64,000 nucleotides of DNA, from the NCBI RefSeq assembly GCF_001540865.1, contig NC_033642.1, positions 193,501 to 257,500 of the forward strand. Direction: 5' to 3'. A program made the position numbers and the translations under genes. Under the pieces are notes generated by a model. It was not told where the DNA came from. It ran no database searches and was given only the letters and a program-made list of their open reading frames with translations. This stretch comes from Ananas comosus. Lineage: Eukaryota > Streptophyta > Magnoliopsida > Poales > Bromeliaceae. Position 1 is the first letter of the stretch; each line of letters begins with the position of its first letter. This document shows positions 23,541-33,756 of this stretch, in pieces.

Positions 23541-24704
23541 TCATTTTCGGACTCTCATAGCTCCACCTGAAGCCGAAATATCGCAACCCTTCGAGTCCAA
23601 TGCGCCTAACGAGATCAAATTTCGCTTCAATCCAGGAACGTACCGCACACCTGTCAGCGTCCTCACGACCCCATCGTGCATTCGGATCTTCACCGTACCG
23701 ACTCCCAAAACTTTGCACGTCGTCCCGTTCCCCATTAGAGCTTTTCTACCTTTGATCGCCTTATAGGTTGCAAAAGACTCCTTCTCCGGGCATACGTAAA
23801 AAAAACACGCCGAATCGAGCACCCACGCGTCATCCGAAATTTTCGCACCTCCGGTCGCCGCATATAGCACATCAAAATCAAACATCTCCGACTCTGCCGT
23901 CTGTGCCGTCGTTGATACCGTCTCGTCCTGGTTCACGACAGTTTTCTCCTTTTGTCGCTTTAACTCCTTCAGATCATTCTGAAGTTTTCGACAGTTGCGC
24001 TTTATATGCCATTTCCTGTGACAATAAAAGCACTCCACCTCAGATAGCGACTTCTTCTGTCGATCTCCGGTCGCTGATGTTGTCGCCTCCTTCTTCACTC
24101 TCACCACCAAAGCTGTATCCCGGTTCTGTGTGCCGGACTCCTGAGTCATCTTCCGCATCTCGTTTGAGAGAAGCGCCGCCGTGACCGCCTCCACGCTTAT
24201 GGTCTCCTTGCCATAAAGTAACGTGGTCACCAGATGCTCATATGTCGCCGGTAGCGAAGATAGTAAAATCAGCGTCTTATCTTCGTCATCCAGATTGACT
24301 CCGATGCTAGTCAACTGGGCCACCACCTTGTTAAACTCGTTCAGATGCTCATGTAGGCTTGCCGCTTCTTGCATCCGCAGCGTAAACAGTCGCTGCTTCA
24401 GATACAACCTGTTCGTTAAGGATTTGGTCATATACAGATCTTCCAGTTTCTTCCACAACTTCGCCGGTGTCGTCTCGCTGGCTACGTTGTAAAGAACCTC
24501 ATCTGCTAATAATAGATGAAGCGTACTCAGCGCCTTCCGCTCCATCTTCGTCCATGCCGTATCCGTGACCTCCGCCGGCTTCGCCTCTTTTCCGTTCAAC
24601 GTTTCATCTAACTCTTGCTGTACGAGGATCGCTCGTACTTTAATTTGCCACAATCCGAAATTGTTCTTGCCGTCGAACTTCTCGATTTCGAATTTCGTGG
24701 CCAT
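23541..24704 (-). pseudogene. Copia gag and partial protease
   Basis: 387 codons, starting MATKFEIEKFDGKNNFGLWQ just after the primer-binding site. Residues 1 to about 190 form the UBN2/gag domain (ETTPAKLWKKLEDLY, SLHEHLNEFNKVVAQL, LLSSLPATYEHLVTTLL). A zinc knuckle follows at 225-238, CFYCHRKWHIKRNC, with the usual Gly before His replaced. The protease motif at about 295-300 reads WVLDSAC instead of the DSG or DTG active-site triad, so it is probably inactive. The frame stops shortly after SLGALDSKG. Coding then shifts frame and ends before the polypurine tract. A product could still be a Gag-like protein, as in gag-only non-autonomous retroelements. Confidence 0.85.
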
Positions 24705-24739
24705 CTTTGTCGATCTCTCCCTCGGATCGATAACCTTCA

Positions 24740-24751
24740 GCTCTGATACCA
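24740..24751 (-). other. Copia primer-binding site
   Basis: The minus strand reads TGGTATCAGAGC, two bases after the 5' LTR end (CCCAACA AG). This is the classic complement of the 3' end of plant initiator tRNA-Met, used to prime minus-strand DNA synthesis. Confidence 0.9.
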
Positions 24752-24753
24752 CT

Positions 24754-25524
24754 TGTTGGGAATCCGGTACTCGCCCCGGTACCGGATCTTGTGAATCCGC
24801 AACCCGCTCCGATACCGACTGCTGTGGATTCGGTACCGATTGTTGGGATTCCGCAACGGAAACGTCAAATCGGGTTTTTACTATAAACCCGTCTCCTCAG
24901 CAAAAACTGATACAATCATAAAAGAGAGAAAAAATCAAAACAGAAAATATGCGGGCAAAACAAGATTCAATAAATAAGAGAAGATTACACCTGACTCCTC
25001 TTCTGCACAGAGTAGCTATAACCCGAGTCCTCTTTTTGAATCTCTCCTACCCTTCTCTCGTCTTCTATAATCCCATAAAGAAGACAATCCTCCACGCGCA
25101 CCCGTGCACTAGGTGCACTCAACTCATTAACTCTCTCTCTCTCTTTCACTTTTTCTCTCGAGTACGACACACCCCACAAGAGACTCTTTTTTCTCTTTCA
25201 GGTACGGCACCCCACAAGGCTCTGCCTACTACTCGGAAGACCAGCCTTAATTAACTGGCCGTACCATCTCCCCAAAAAGAGACTCTAATGCATTATATAT
25301 GATGCTCCATCAAAAATGTACCAAATCTTAATATATTTAGAATTCATACTTTAATTAATATCTAAATCTATTCTTAATCAATCTCTAATAGATTTAAATA
25401 TTAATTCTAATCTAGTTAGATTTATCCTCTAATTAATATTTCAATCTTGATTTATCTCCAACAGATTTAAATATTAATTCTAATTCAAATAGGATTCAAT
25501 TACAAATCTAACTAAATCCTAACA
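24754..25524 (-). repeat. Copia 5' LTR, intact
   Basis: 771 bp. The two parts of the interrupted 3' LTR align along its entire length with scattered substitutions. It contains a CT-rich stretch near 25131-25160 and an AT-rich end. Confidence 0.9.
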
Positions 25525-25529
25525 AATCC

Positions 25530-26340
25530 CTTCCCATAAAAGTGATAGTTAGAAATGTTAGTTATTATGAATGCAACAAAAAAAAAGTACATCTAAAAAA
25601 CATTTTCCTAATAAATCATAATTAGTTAAACTAGTGGGTGACATTTTGCATGAAGCAAGCTTCATTTGACCAGTGGAAGGTGCTCTTCCAAAAAAGTTAT
25701 TTCAACTTATTTATTCCTTTTTTTTATCTTCATTTGTACATAGTTGACTATAATTTTCTACATAAGTGTTTTAAAATTATCTGCAAAAAGTGGTAATTAA
25801 TTTTTTTTTTATTTCATAAGTAGAGGAGCCTAATTTGCCACATCCACCACATACCAAGAGATAGGATTTTGTGAATTTTAATTATTCCCTTTTTTAATTG
25901 GTACCAGTTGGACAAGATCAATATCATTATGCAAACTCAAAATTACAAAATTTATAGTAGTTAAATATATACTAAATTAAGTTGGTATATAAGAGTCCAA
26001 GGATATGTTTAGTTTTGATATTTTATTTGAAGTTGATAGACAAAACAAGATTAGGGTGAAAGAATAAAAAATATGCTTGTTTATGTTCGATATGATCATA
26101 AAAACTGTATCGTAAATAACTTTTACGTAAACAGGCAACATACTTTTCTATTACATTTTTTTTTTATCAGTCACATAGAGTGACTGTTGTATTATGCTTC
26201 TCTCTTCAAAAAATAGGTTTGATTTGTTTTAAAAAAATTGGTTTGATTAGTTAGAATAAAAATAACATAGAGTGACTGTTCTATAATAGGCTTTTTCTAT
26301 AGTATGAGGACCAAAAGTGTGATTTAATCATTTTTAAATT
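25530..26340. repeat. Third partial copy of the block found at 43.7-44.4 kb and 49.3-49.7 kb
   Basis: Shared landmarks are TAATAAATCATAATTAGTTA, a TTTGACCAG-GGAAG segment, AAGTAGAGGAGCCTAATTTG and GGTACCAGTTGGACAAGATC. No coding frame is conserved. This copy is the one that received the Copia element. Confidence 0.7.
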
Positions 26341-26584
26341 AAGGGGCTATTTGGTTGCACGCATTTGTACCTACACTGCAGTTGCAAATGCATACAATCT
26401 CAATTTCTGTGTTTGGTTTAATACAGTTGCGTCCAACTGCTGCAGTTGCAATTGTATAAGAAAGTCAAAACAAAGTAGTTGAAACTACATCTAAATTGAC
26501 TGCAGTTCTAACTGCAGTAGTTGGTGAGGAATAGGATCACCCACAAATTAACAATAATAAATAAATAAATAAATCGCTAAATAA

Positions 26585-26625
<41 letters not shown>

Positions 26626-27199
26626 TATACGATATATAAATATATAATATATAAATACTTGTAAATAAACTCATATTGATAAAATTTTTAGGTAATACAA
26701 GCTTGTGGCAAAAATAAATTTTTTTAATTTTTTTATTTAAAATAAAAATATAGTTTTTTTTTTCTAAAATTTCATAAAACGAATTGTGAATGTTAACTTA
26801 ATAAGTTTTAATTAATTATAATTATTAAATTTGATAAAAAAAAAAGAGAGAATCATTTAAATTTTTAAATTTTGATTTACATATTAAAATTAAATAAATC
26901 AAAATTTTTAAATGTATCGGTTATTTAATTATTGAAAAATATAAAAATATTACATATATCCACTTATTTATTTATAGACAGTAAGTTTAAATGATTAATA
27001 AAATTATACAATTATTTTATGCATAGTGAAGGTAATCTCACCAATCTATCAAAAGAGGCGACAAGATTCACAAATACAATTATTAGCTTCACATTACTAA
27101 ACAGAAGAAATGCATACGTGTAATTATAACTATTATAATTTTAACTATATATATTTTTAACTATTCTGTATTTACAACTATATCCAACCAAATAGCCCT
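26341..27199. mobile_element. TIR element with GGGCTATTTGGTTG termini (about 0.86 kb)
   Basis: The left end is GGGGCTATTTGGTTGCACGC; the right end, read inward, is AGGGCTATTTGGTTGGATAT. Similar termini occur near 14805, 33240 and 52090. The interior is AT-rich with an (AT)n tract (26588-26622) and no transposase. A target-site duplication was not clear. Confidence 0.6.
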
Positions 27200-27651
27200 A
27201 AAATGACGCTCGAAGGGTTGGAACCATCCTTACAAAACATTATAAAATTAACTTTATTATTACATAACCCCCAATTGTTAATAAAACAAAAGCCAAGGGG
27301 AAAAAAAAAGATAAAAGAAAAGGTATTTAATAAGCAACCACAGCTGCTACTTGAGATGTGGAGAGTCAATTAAAAGCAAAATATATAAAAAAACCAAAAA
27401 AAACCATCTCTTTTTATTATTTATTTATTTATTTATTCCCCAAAAAGGCAACGCATGTTTGATACCTTGACTGCGCCACGTGCTCCTTCGCACGTGGATT
27501 GCCGTCCCCTCACCACCACAGAGGAAAAAAATAAAATAAACAAATTATTATTAATTAACATAAAAATATAACATAACAATCACATAATACGAAACAAAAA
27601 AGATGATTTTATAATAGTTATAATTATTATTATTATGACAATATCGAGCGG
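27200..27651. terminator. 3' flank of the F-box/kelch gene
   Basis: AT-rich region directly downstream of the minus-strand F-box gene, holding several A-rich stretches usable as polyadenylation signals (for example the reverse complement of TTTTATT near 27410-27420). No exact 3' end can be given. Confidence 0.4.
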
Positions 27652-28938
27652 CTATGATTCGGGGCGGCCCATCCGCGGCAACACGTGTACGGCGAGCACG
27701 CGCTTCCCGGGCGGCGGCTCCACCACCCACGTGCGCGGCGGCGGCGTCGGCGTCCCCGGCTCCGGCGAGGAGGAGGAGACGTCGACGACGAGGACGGCGC
27801 CGCCGCATCCGGTGACGACGCAGACCCTGCCCCCGCCGGCGGCCACCTGGGCGGCGCCGCGGAGCAGCTCCGGCGCGTCGAGCAGCGTCTCCCACCGGTC
27901 CCCGCCCCAGTCGTAGGCCCGGAGCGCCCCCGCGCCCTCGTCCACCACGTACATGGCAGCTTCGGCGTCGTCGTCGTCGTCGTCTCCGGCGGCGGCGGCG
28001 ACGGGGCCGGACCAGCCGGCGAGCATGCCGGGGGGCATGGGCTCCCAGGCGCGGCGGCGGAGGTCGAGGACGGCCCCCTGCTTGGGGCCGCGGCCGCGCA
28101 GGTTGACCATGCAGAGCTTGCCCCGCGCGCCCACGGCCTCGGCGGCGTCGCGGCTGAAGCGCCCGTCCCGGAGCGGCGGGAGCGGCGCCCACGCGCCGTC
28201 CCGCGGGTGCCAGAGCGCGGCGGAGCGGGCGAGGGCGGGGTCGTGTGGGCGGGGCCCGACGCCGCTCGCCAGGAAGACCCCGCCCCCGCCCGGGGCGGCC
28301 CCCGCGGCGCACCACCGCCGCGGCCCCAGCGGCGGCGCCGGCCCGAGGAGCCACCGCGGCGGGCCCGGGTGCGGCCGGAACACCAGCGGCCGCGGCAGCG
28401 CCGGCAGCAGCTCCGCCGTCGACCCCGCCAGCACGGCCAGGTGCCCCGCCGCCGCCACGCTCTGGAGCGGGAGCCGCCGCGAGAGGAACGACGGGTGTCT
28501 AATGAGGACGCCCAGATTAGGGCTATTAGGGTTAGGGTTCGGGAGCTGCTGCAGCAGCGGCGTCGGCGGGGGGGGGAGATCGACCCAGGCGGCGGCGACG
28601 GGGTCGAAGCAGGCGAAGGCGACGGCGTTGGGCTCGTCGTCGGCGTAGAGGAGGGCGTAGAGGGAGAGGAAGGGGGGGAAGGAGGGGGCGTAGAGGAGGC
28701 GTCGCCATGAGCGGCACACGGCGAAGATCAGCGGAGGTGGGAGATGCGCCAGGCACAGCTGCGCCAGGTGGTCCGGGAGCCCCGGGATCAGAGACTGGTA
28801 CTCCTCCTCTTCTTCCTCCTCCTCCTCCTCCTCCTTGGCTCGTTTCCTCCTCGGTGGGGTTTCATGGTCGAGGTGGGAGCCGATCCTAGCGCGCTTGGAA
28901 GAAGACGACGATTCGGAGGAGGTGGCGGAGGCCGCCAT
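27652..28938 (-). CDS. SKIP25: F-box/kelch-repeat protein, SKIP25/KUF1-like
   Basis: Single-exon gene of 428 codons from ATG 28938 (MAASATSSESSSSSKRARIG) to TAG at 27652-27654. A basic, acidic N-terminus leads into the F-box (about residues 48-95: LIPGLPDHLAQLCLAHLPPP, VCRSWRRLLYAPSFPPFLSL), which in this family binds the SKP1-like subunit of an SCF ubiquitin ligase. The rest forms kelch-like beta-propeller blades that should bind the substrate (LWHPRDGAWAPLPPLRDGRF, RAWEPMPPGM, YDWGGDRWETLLDAP). The frame could extend upstream to 29013, but that part is only a poly-Ser run encoded by a GAA/GAG microsatellite. The gene is very GC-rich and intronless. Within the family the closest I recall are SKIP25 and the karrikin-induced KUF1; the two were not separated here. 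Confidence 0.85.
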   Translation of the reverse strand: MAASATSSESSSSSKRARIGSHLDHETPPRRKRAKEEEEEEEEEEEYQSLIPGLPDHLAQLCLAHLPPPLIFAVCRSWRRLLYAPSFPPFLSLYALLYADDEPNAVAFACFDPVAAAWVDLPPPPTPLLQQLPNPNPNSPNLGVLIRHPSFLSRRLPLQSVAAAGHLAVLAGSTAELLPALPRPLVFRPHPGPPRWLLGPAPPLGPRRWCAAGAAPGGGGVFLASGVGPRPHDPALARSAALWHPRDGAWAPLPPLRDGRFSRDAAEAVGARGKLCMVNLRGRGPKQGAVLDLRRRAWEPMPPGMLAGWSGPVAAAAGDDDDDDAEAAMYVVDEGAGALRAYDWGGDRWETLLDAPELLRGAAQVAAGGGRVCVVTGCGGAVLVVDVSSSSPEPGTPTPPPRTWVVEPPPGKRVLAVHVLPRMGRPES

Positions 28939-29085
28939 TAATGGAGTCAGTGTTGTTGGAGAGGAAGAAGAAGAAGAGGAGGAGGAGGAGGAAGAAGAAG
29001 AGGGGAGTATCAAATCAAATATGTTCGAGGAAATGACTCAACGAGGAGAGAGGGTGGAGAGAGGGGCAAGGATTTTTGTCTTATA
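28939..29085. promoter_or_regulatory. 5' leader of the F-box gene with GAA/GAG microsatellite
   Basis: A purine-rich (GAA/GAG)n stretch at about 28962-29000 (CT-rich in the sense of the gene) lies just upstream of the chosen start. CT-rich leaders are common in plant genes. The transcription start was not located. Confidence 0.45.
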
Positions 29086-30260
29086 GCTTTTTGTTGCATT
29101 AATGCCCACTTAGTTTTTCTATAAATGAAAAAAAAATTACACATCCTTATCGAAATTTTCGCTTTCCGTGAACACCGTACTAATAATTATTACGCGTCCT
29201 TTATTTTTGATATTCGATTTAAAAGACTAATTTTGGCTTAAATGAAACATTATCGAACTTGCCTTATTGTGTTAGCATGTTTTAAATAAATTGATTATCC
29301 ACTGATAAACTATTATTTTAGAGTGACTTTAGTTTTATCGTACATCTCATTTTTTTTCACTAACAGGTCTAATGAATTATGGTTTTGATTTAAAAAGATT
29401 AGTATCTCTCGCCGTGACAAATTAAGGTTGAGTTGGACCAAATTTATATTCAAAATACTGGGAGACTGGCTCGGACCGAATCATAACTGAAATACGTGGG
29501 TATTATGTTTTTACGCTTTACATATATTGAATTTTTAGAATTGTGATTAATACTAACAATTCACCATATAGTTCAATTAGTTAGAAATTTTATTAAACGC
29601 GAACTATTATTTCTTGAAGATTCTATTTTTATCGTGTAATTCGTATTATCATTTTATTTACCATTTGTATAATTAATTTGAACTCTTATAAGTATTGTAC
29701 TTAGTTGATTCGAACTTGGGTCTCGGGTACCAACCACCAAGTCCTTTGCCACTTGTTATAGGGACGGTCGGTAAGGCAGTTTAGTTAGATATAATTAGAA
29801 ATACAATATAGTTGAAGAAACATTTTGGTTGAAATGCAGCAGTCACAATTACAAATATTTCGTTTCGTTGGATACAGTATTAAGTATTGCAAATATAAAT
29901 AATTTATTCAATTACGTATAGTTCAAAAACATAATTTTCACTAATATAATTAGACCTCCTTACGTACTTTCAACTGCAGCAATTGAATTTAAATATATCA
30001 GATTAATATATGACGAGTTACGTGTACAAATAACTAAATTGAGGAATTTAATTAAAACTAAATAATTAATTATTTAACAAAGTTAGAATTTCTAGGGACC
30101 GAGTAGGAGAATTTCACGTGGGACAAAAAAGGTATGGGCAGGTGGGGGGAGTTAGGGTGGAGTCGGGTGTTGTCCTCACCCCTTAAAAGCTGCTAAATGG
30201 ACTTTTTCCCGTGTGCCTTGAGACCATAAAAAGATAAAGTAGAGAGAGAAAAGATTTTTA
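29086..30260. other. Intergenic region upstream of the F-box gene
   Basis: No gene. It includes a 3'-truncated SINE at about 29689-29772 in minus orientation (shared TTCGAACTTGGGTCTCGGGT segment) and an old MITE-like piece near 29785-29900. Confidence 0.5.
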
Positions 30261-30262
30261 CA

Positions 30263-30303
<41 letters not shown>

Positions 30304-30522
30304 AGTTTGACTGGAGTACTATCGAGAGCACTAAGAATTAGGTACTATCACGTTTTCTACCGTTAGATTTTACCTTTTGATTATTTTTATCCGTTTGATT
30401 ATACTATTCAACTAACCAACTTACTCAACCCTAGGGGCCTACATCATTCTAACCGTACATTTCTTAATCCAAAAATTAAAAAATCAATAGCACAATAGCT
30501 TGGTGCTATTGATAGTATTCAG

Positions 30523-30576
<54 letters not shown>

Positions 30577-30790
30577 TATATATATATAATTGAGCTATAA
30601 TATTTTTAGAAGCACCAACCCTTCTGTGCTTCTAAGTTTCTAGCCCTTGGATGTTCTTTGATTACTAATAGCTTTTGGATCAAACATTATTCAACCTACG
30701 ACAATTTATCACCATCATCTCAACTCTACATCTCTCCATCCAATGGCAAAAAGCTCAAAAGCACCACTATATGCGCGGACTATTATATTC
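30261..30790. mobile_element. Two (AT)n-associated MITEs in tandem
   Basis: (AT)n runs at 30266-30301 and 30524-30589 bracket a MITE (30300-30523) with inverted AGCACTAAG / CTTGGTGCTATTG ends and a CAACCCTAGGGGCCTACATC core. A second, different MITE follows (30585-30780; core CTTTGATTACTAATAGC, ACCATCATCTCAACTCTACA). Relatives are at 8101-8270 and 37490-37960. Confidence 0.6.
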
Positions 30791-31182
30791 TTATAAATTT
30801 AAATCCTTTTATACTTATATAAGTTTCGACCGTTGGATAAAAAAATAAATATGCGATGATCTGTATGAAATTAATTCTTTTTTTATCGAGAAATTGGACG
30901 GCTGATTCAAAAAACCAATGAATTTGTCGTGTATGAATCAAGTAGCATGAAAAACATGGAAAAAAACTTGCATATAGAATACAAAAATAAAAAAAGAAAA
31001 TCAAAAGAAAGGTCCAAAATTAAACAGAGTTAGAAGTCGTGTAAAATTAAAATTTAGAATCTCTCACTTTTGTATCATATTAAATAAATATAAAATAATT
31101 ATTATTTTTTAATAATTTAAGTTTTGAAGTGATTAATTGTTTCACATAATTTAATAGTCTCCATATATTTATTTATTTTTGT

Positions 31183-31217
<35 letters not shown>

Positions 31218-31219
31218 AG

Positions 31220-31790
31220 AGAGAGAGTTGAGCTGAAATGCTATAAGTAATAAATGAGTTTCGTTGCCATGCACTCATTTATTTTCGATGATCGAGGCTC
31301 TAAATCGACGATCGATATTGTTGAACATAATCTATACCACTTGAAGTATATAGAAAATTTTGAATTTTTTCAACATTGCAGGCCTAATAATTAAAGAGTT
31401 TCAAAATTTATAATTCTAACTATTAGTATAAGACGTTTTTCGTTTAACGGCGTAAAGATATCCAAACCAGTTGAATTTTGGTTAAGGAATTTTTTAAACT
31501 AATTTAAAATAAGATTTACACTTTTGATATTGATTATAAAACTCCTATAATCACTTTTTAAAGGATGTTTATTTTTTGAGGATGTTCATTTTTAGCCGTT
31601 CATTTTTTACTGCCACTTGATGGACAAGAGAACAATATCGAAAAAGTATGAAATTTGATTTCTAAATGTTTCGAGTGATATAATTCATGTTCAATAGTAC
31701 CGATTGTCGATTTGGAGGCTCGATCATCGAAAATAAATAAGTAAAAACGGAGCTCGTTTGCTGTCGATATTATTCCTTCTCAACTCTATA
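31220..31790. mobile_element. TIR element with TCATTTATTTTCGATGATCG ends
   Basis: The left end TTATTTTCGATGATCGAGGC is mirrored on the right by GCTCGATCATCGAAAATAAA, with further inverted similarity to both ends. Interior non-coding. Partly related to 18310-18843 and to the piece at 38060-38190 inside the intron of gene B. Confidence 0.65.
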
Positions 31791-31791
31791 T

Positions 31792-31822
<31 letters not shown>

Positions 31823-32159
31823 TTGTTATCTTTTGTGTAGGAAATTGTGCGGTGGTGGTGGTGGGGCCATTTACAAGTGGTTGTTAACTAATTAATAATA
31901 ATTAGGGATGCATCGTAAAGTAAAAGCGTAGCTTTTTTTTTTAATATAACTTTTGGAATGTGGGCCAATCAGGGAACAGCACGTGCCCCCCCGCGAAAAG
32001 TGGCTTTTGGCTTTTATTGAAGGGACGAATCCAATCACTAGTGGCCACGTGCCTTTCATGAGAAGCGACATGCTTTCACAGTAATTATTGTTAATTTTTA
32101 TTTTAATATATTATAGGAGACAAAATTATAATTGCTTTATTTTTTAAAAAATTTTTATA
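31791..32159. other. Intergenic, with (TTTA)n microsatellite
   Basis: A (TTTA)n run lies near 31791-31823, with AT-rich DNA and one GC-richer patch (31970-32060). No gene seen. Confidence 0.5.
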
Positions 32160-32505
32160 GTATAAAAATAAGGTTAAATTAAAAAAAAATCTTTAAATAT
32201 ATCTTTTTTTTCACTCTTACTCCCTAACTTTTAAATATTTTATATTTTACTCCCTTAATATTTCAAGTTATCATATTTAAACTCGTTCTGTTAGGGTTGT
32301 ATTACTATTCCGTTCATTTCTTATAATTTATATCAAAAATATATATTTTAAAATAATAAAAATATATTAAAAATTATTTTTTATAGAAAAAATAAGAATA
32401 ATTTGATTATTTTAAACTCTCCATTAACATTGTATCCTTTAAAAATATTTTAAAAATTTTAAGAGAATAAAATATAATTTTTTAAAAATCTGAGAAAAGT
32501 AAAGA
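32160..32505. mobile_element. MITE, inverted relative of the insertion at 40651-41021
   Basis: The CTCCCTAACTTTTAAATATT and TACTCCCTTAATATTTCAAG segments are reverse-complement matches to 40925-40980. Boundaries here are imprecise. Confidence 0.5.
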
Positions 32506-32870
32506 AAAAACTTCAAATACTATTCCTGTGGTTTTGCACTTTTTATTTTTAGTACCTTTTGGTTTAAAGTGTATCGATTTAGTAACCTGTAGTTTTATTT
32601 TTCTCTTTCTATTGTCCTATCCACTAAACTTTTTTCATTAAACTAATGATAAAATTAAAACTAAAAAATATTAAAGTGAATATTCGATAAATCTAGATGG
32701 GGTATCTGAAGTTTTTGTATATAATTTAACAAAATGTTAATGGATGAGCTGACAAAAAAGAAAAATAAAATCATAGGATACTAAATTGATACATTTTAAA
32801 TCACAAGATACAAAAATAAAAAAGTGTGAAACAGAAACAGAAGATGTGATATTTAAAATTTATCCAAAAA
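32506..32870. mobile_element. Mutator-like MITE with CCTGTGGTTT repeats
   Basis: Contains CCTGTGGTTTTGCACTTTTT and, inverted at the other end, repeats of CATAGGATACTAAATTGATA type. It is a diverged relative of the element at 59315-59726. No clear target-site duplication. Confidence 0.5.
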
Positions 32871-33329
32871 TAAAAGCTGAATATTTATATAAAAAAAATT
32901 CTTAGTAGCCCAAGAGGGTGGGGGTCCACTCCGTGGGCTCCACGTGGCGTTGTGAGATTCGGTTCGGTTATGGGCTGTGGGCCCATTAATTAATTAATTA
33001 ATTAATTAATTAATTAATTAATTAATTATGTGTCTGTAAAAGCCAACGCAATTAAATGAAAAAGGAGAAGGCCACGAGAAGGCCACGAGGAGGACAAGTT
33101 GCACCGCGCACTGCATCGTATTTAACGCAATCTCAACGGCTTTGGCCTCTCTTTGTGTGTGGGGGCCACCGCATAAATTTTATTGCGTGCGCTCAGTACA
33201 CTGTAGACCAATATTTTTGAGGGAACGTAAATGTTATTAGAGGTCATTCGGCTGTACGTAGTTTTATAGATACAGTACAGTTAAAAATACATACAGTTAA
33301 ATACATAGTGGTTATATTTATAAATATTA
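32871..33329. other. Distal end of the gene B 3' flank; (TTAA)n microsatellite
   Basis: A (TTAA)n run lies at about 32986-33027. From about 33120 the sequence is the reverse complement of 14700-14920 beyond gene A (GGGGGCCACCGCATAAATTT versus the inverted form near 14870). This marks one end of the A/B duplicated block. Confidence 0.6.
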
Positions 33330-33339
33330 TTATTTTATA

Positions 33340-33746
33340 GGGTTCATTTTATATAGATTTTTATAGAGATAGTGAATGACAAATATATCCCTATAAAGTT
33401 TAACTTTTATATACTATATGTATAAAAGTTCTGATATTTTCAAATATGTTCCTCTATTTTGTTACCGTTAGAAAACCATTGAAGAACCGTTTACATTTTT
33501 TATTTTGCCATCACAAATATTTCCCTCCAAAAATAATAACAGTATAATAAAAAAGAAATAAAAATATCAAATCTAACCAGGGTTAAGTATTTATCCTATG
33601 GTTAACTAAATTTTTCGAAGAGATTTTAACGGTATGAATATATTTGAAAACATCAGGACTTTCGTAGGGACAACATAAGAAAGTTGAACTTTGTAGACAT
33701 ATATTTGTCATTCACTATATTTATAGGAACCTGTATTAAATTAATC
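33340..33746. mobile_element. 407-bp MITE with perfect 10-bp TSD
   Basis: Flanked by TTATTTTATA on both sides (33330-33339 and 33747-33756). Inverted ends: TTATATAGATTTTTATAGAG and, inward from the right, TTAATTTAATACAGGTTCCT. The paralogous site in copy C (52179-52188) holds a single TTATTTTATA with no element. The A copy at 14331-14720 has it. A TSD of 9-10 bp suits a Mutator-like element. Confidence 0.8.
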
Positions 33747-33756
33747 TTATTTTATA

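Larger units (their letters stand above)
20294..25524 (-). mobile_element. Copia LTR retrotransposon, gag-only derivative, with a nested solo LTR
   Basis: Element on the minus strand. Its 5' LTR is 24754-25524 (771 bp). Its 3' LTR is split into 20294-20671 and 22929-23325 by a later insertion. Both outer ends are flanked by AATCC (20289-20293 and 25525-25529). The LTRs start TGTTAGGATTT and end CCCAACA, read in element orientation. The primer-binding site is at 24740-24751 and a purine-rich tract (AGGTGGAGAT) abuts the 3' LTR at 23326-23335. The internal region is only 1.4 kb and lacks integrase, reverse transcriptase and RNase H. Empty paralogous sites at about 43680-43705 and 49332-49357 read straight through CTAATCCCTTCC, which confirms the insertion. 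Confidence 0.9.

Noticed and set aside
27551..28710. Long open frames on both strands overlapping the F-box gene
   Set aside because: Shadow frames caused by very high GC; only the 27652-28938 frame shows F-box and kelch motifs.
28939..29013. N-terminal poly-Ser extension of the F-box protein
   Set aside because: Encoded by a GAA/GAG microsatellite; the next Met at 28938 is the more likely start.
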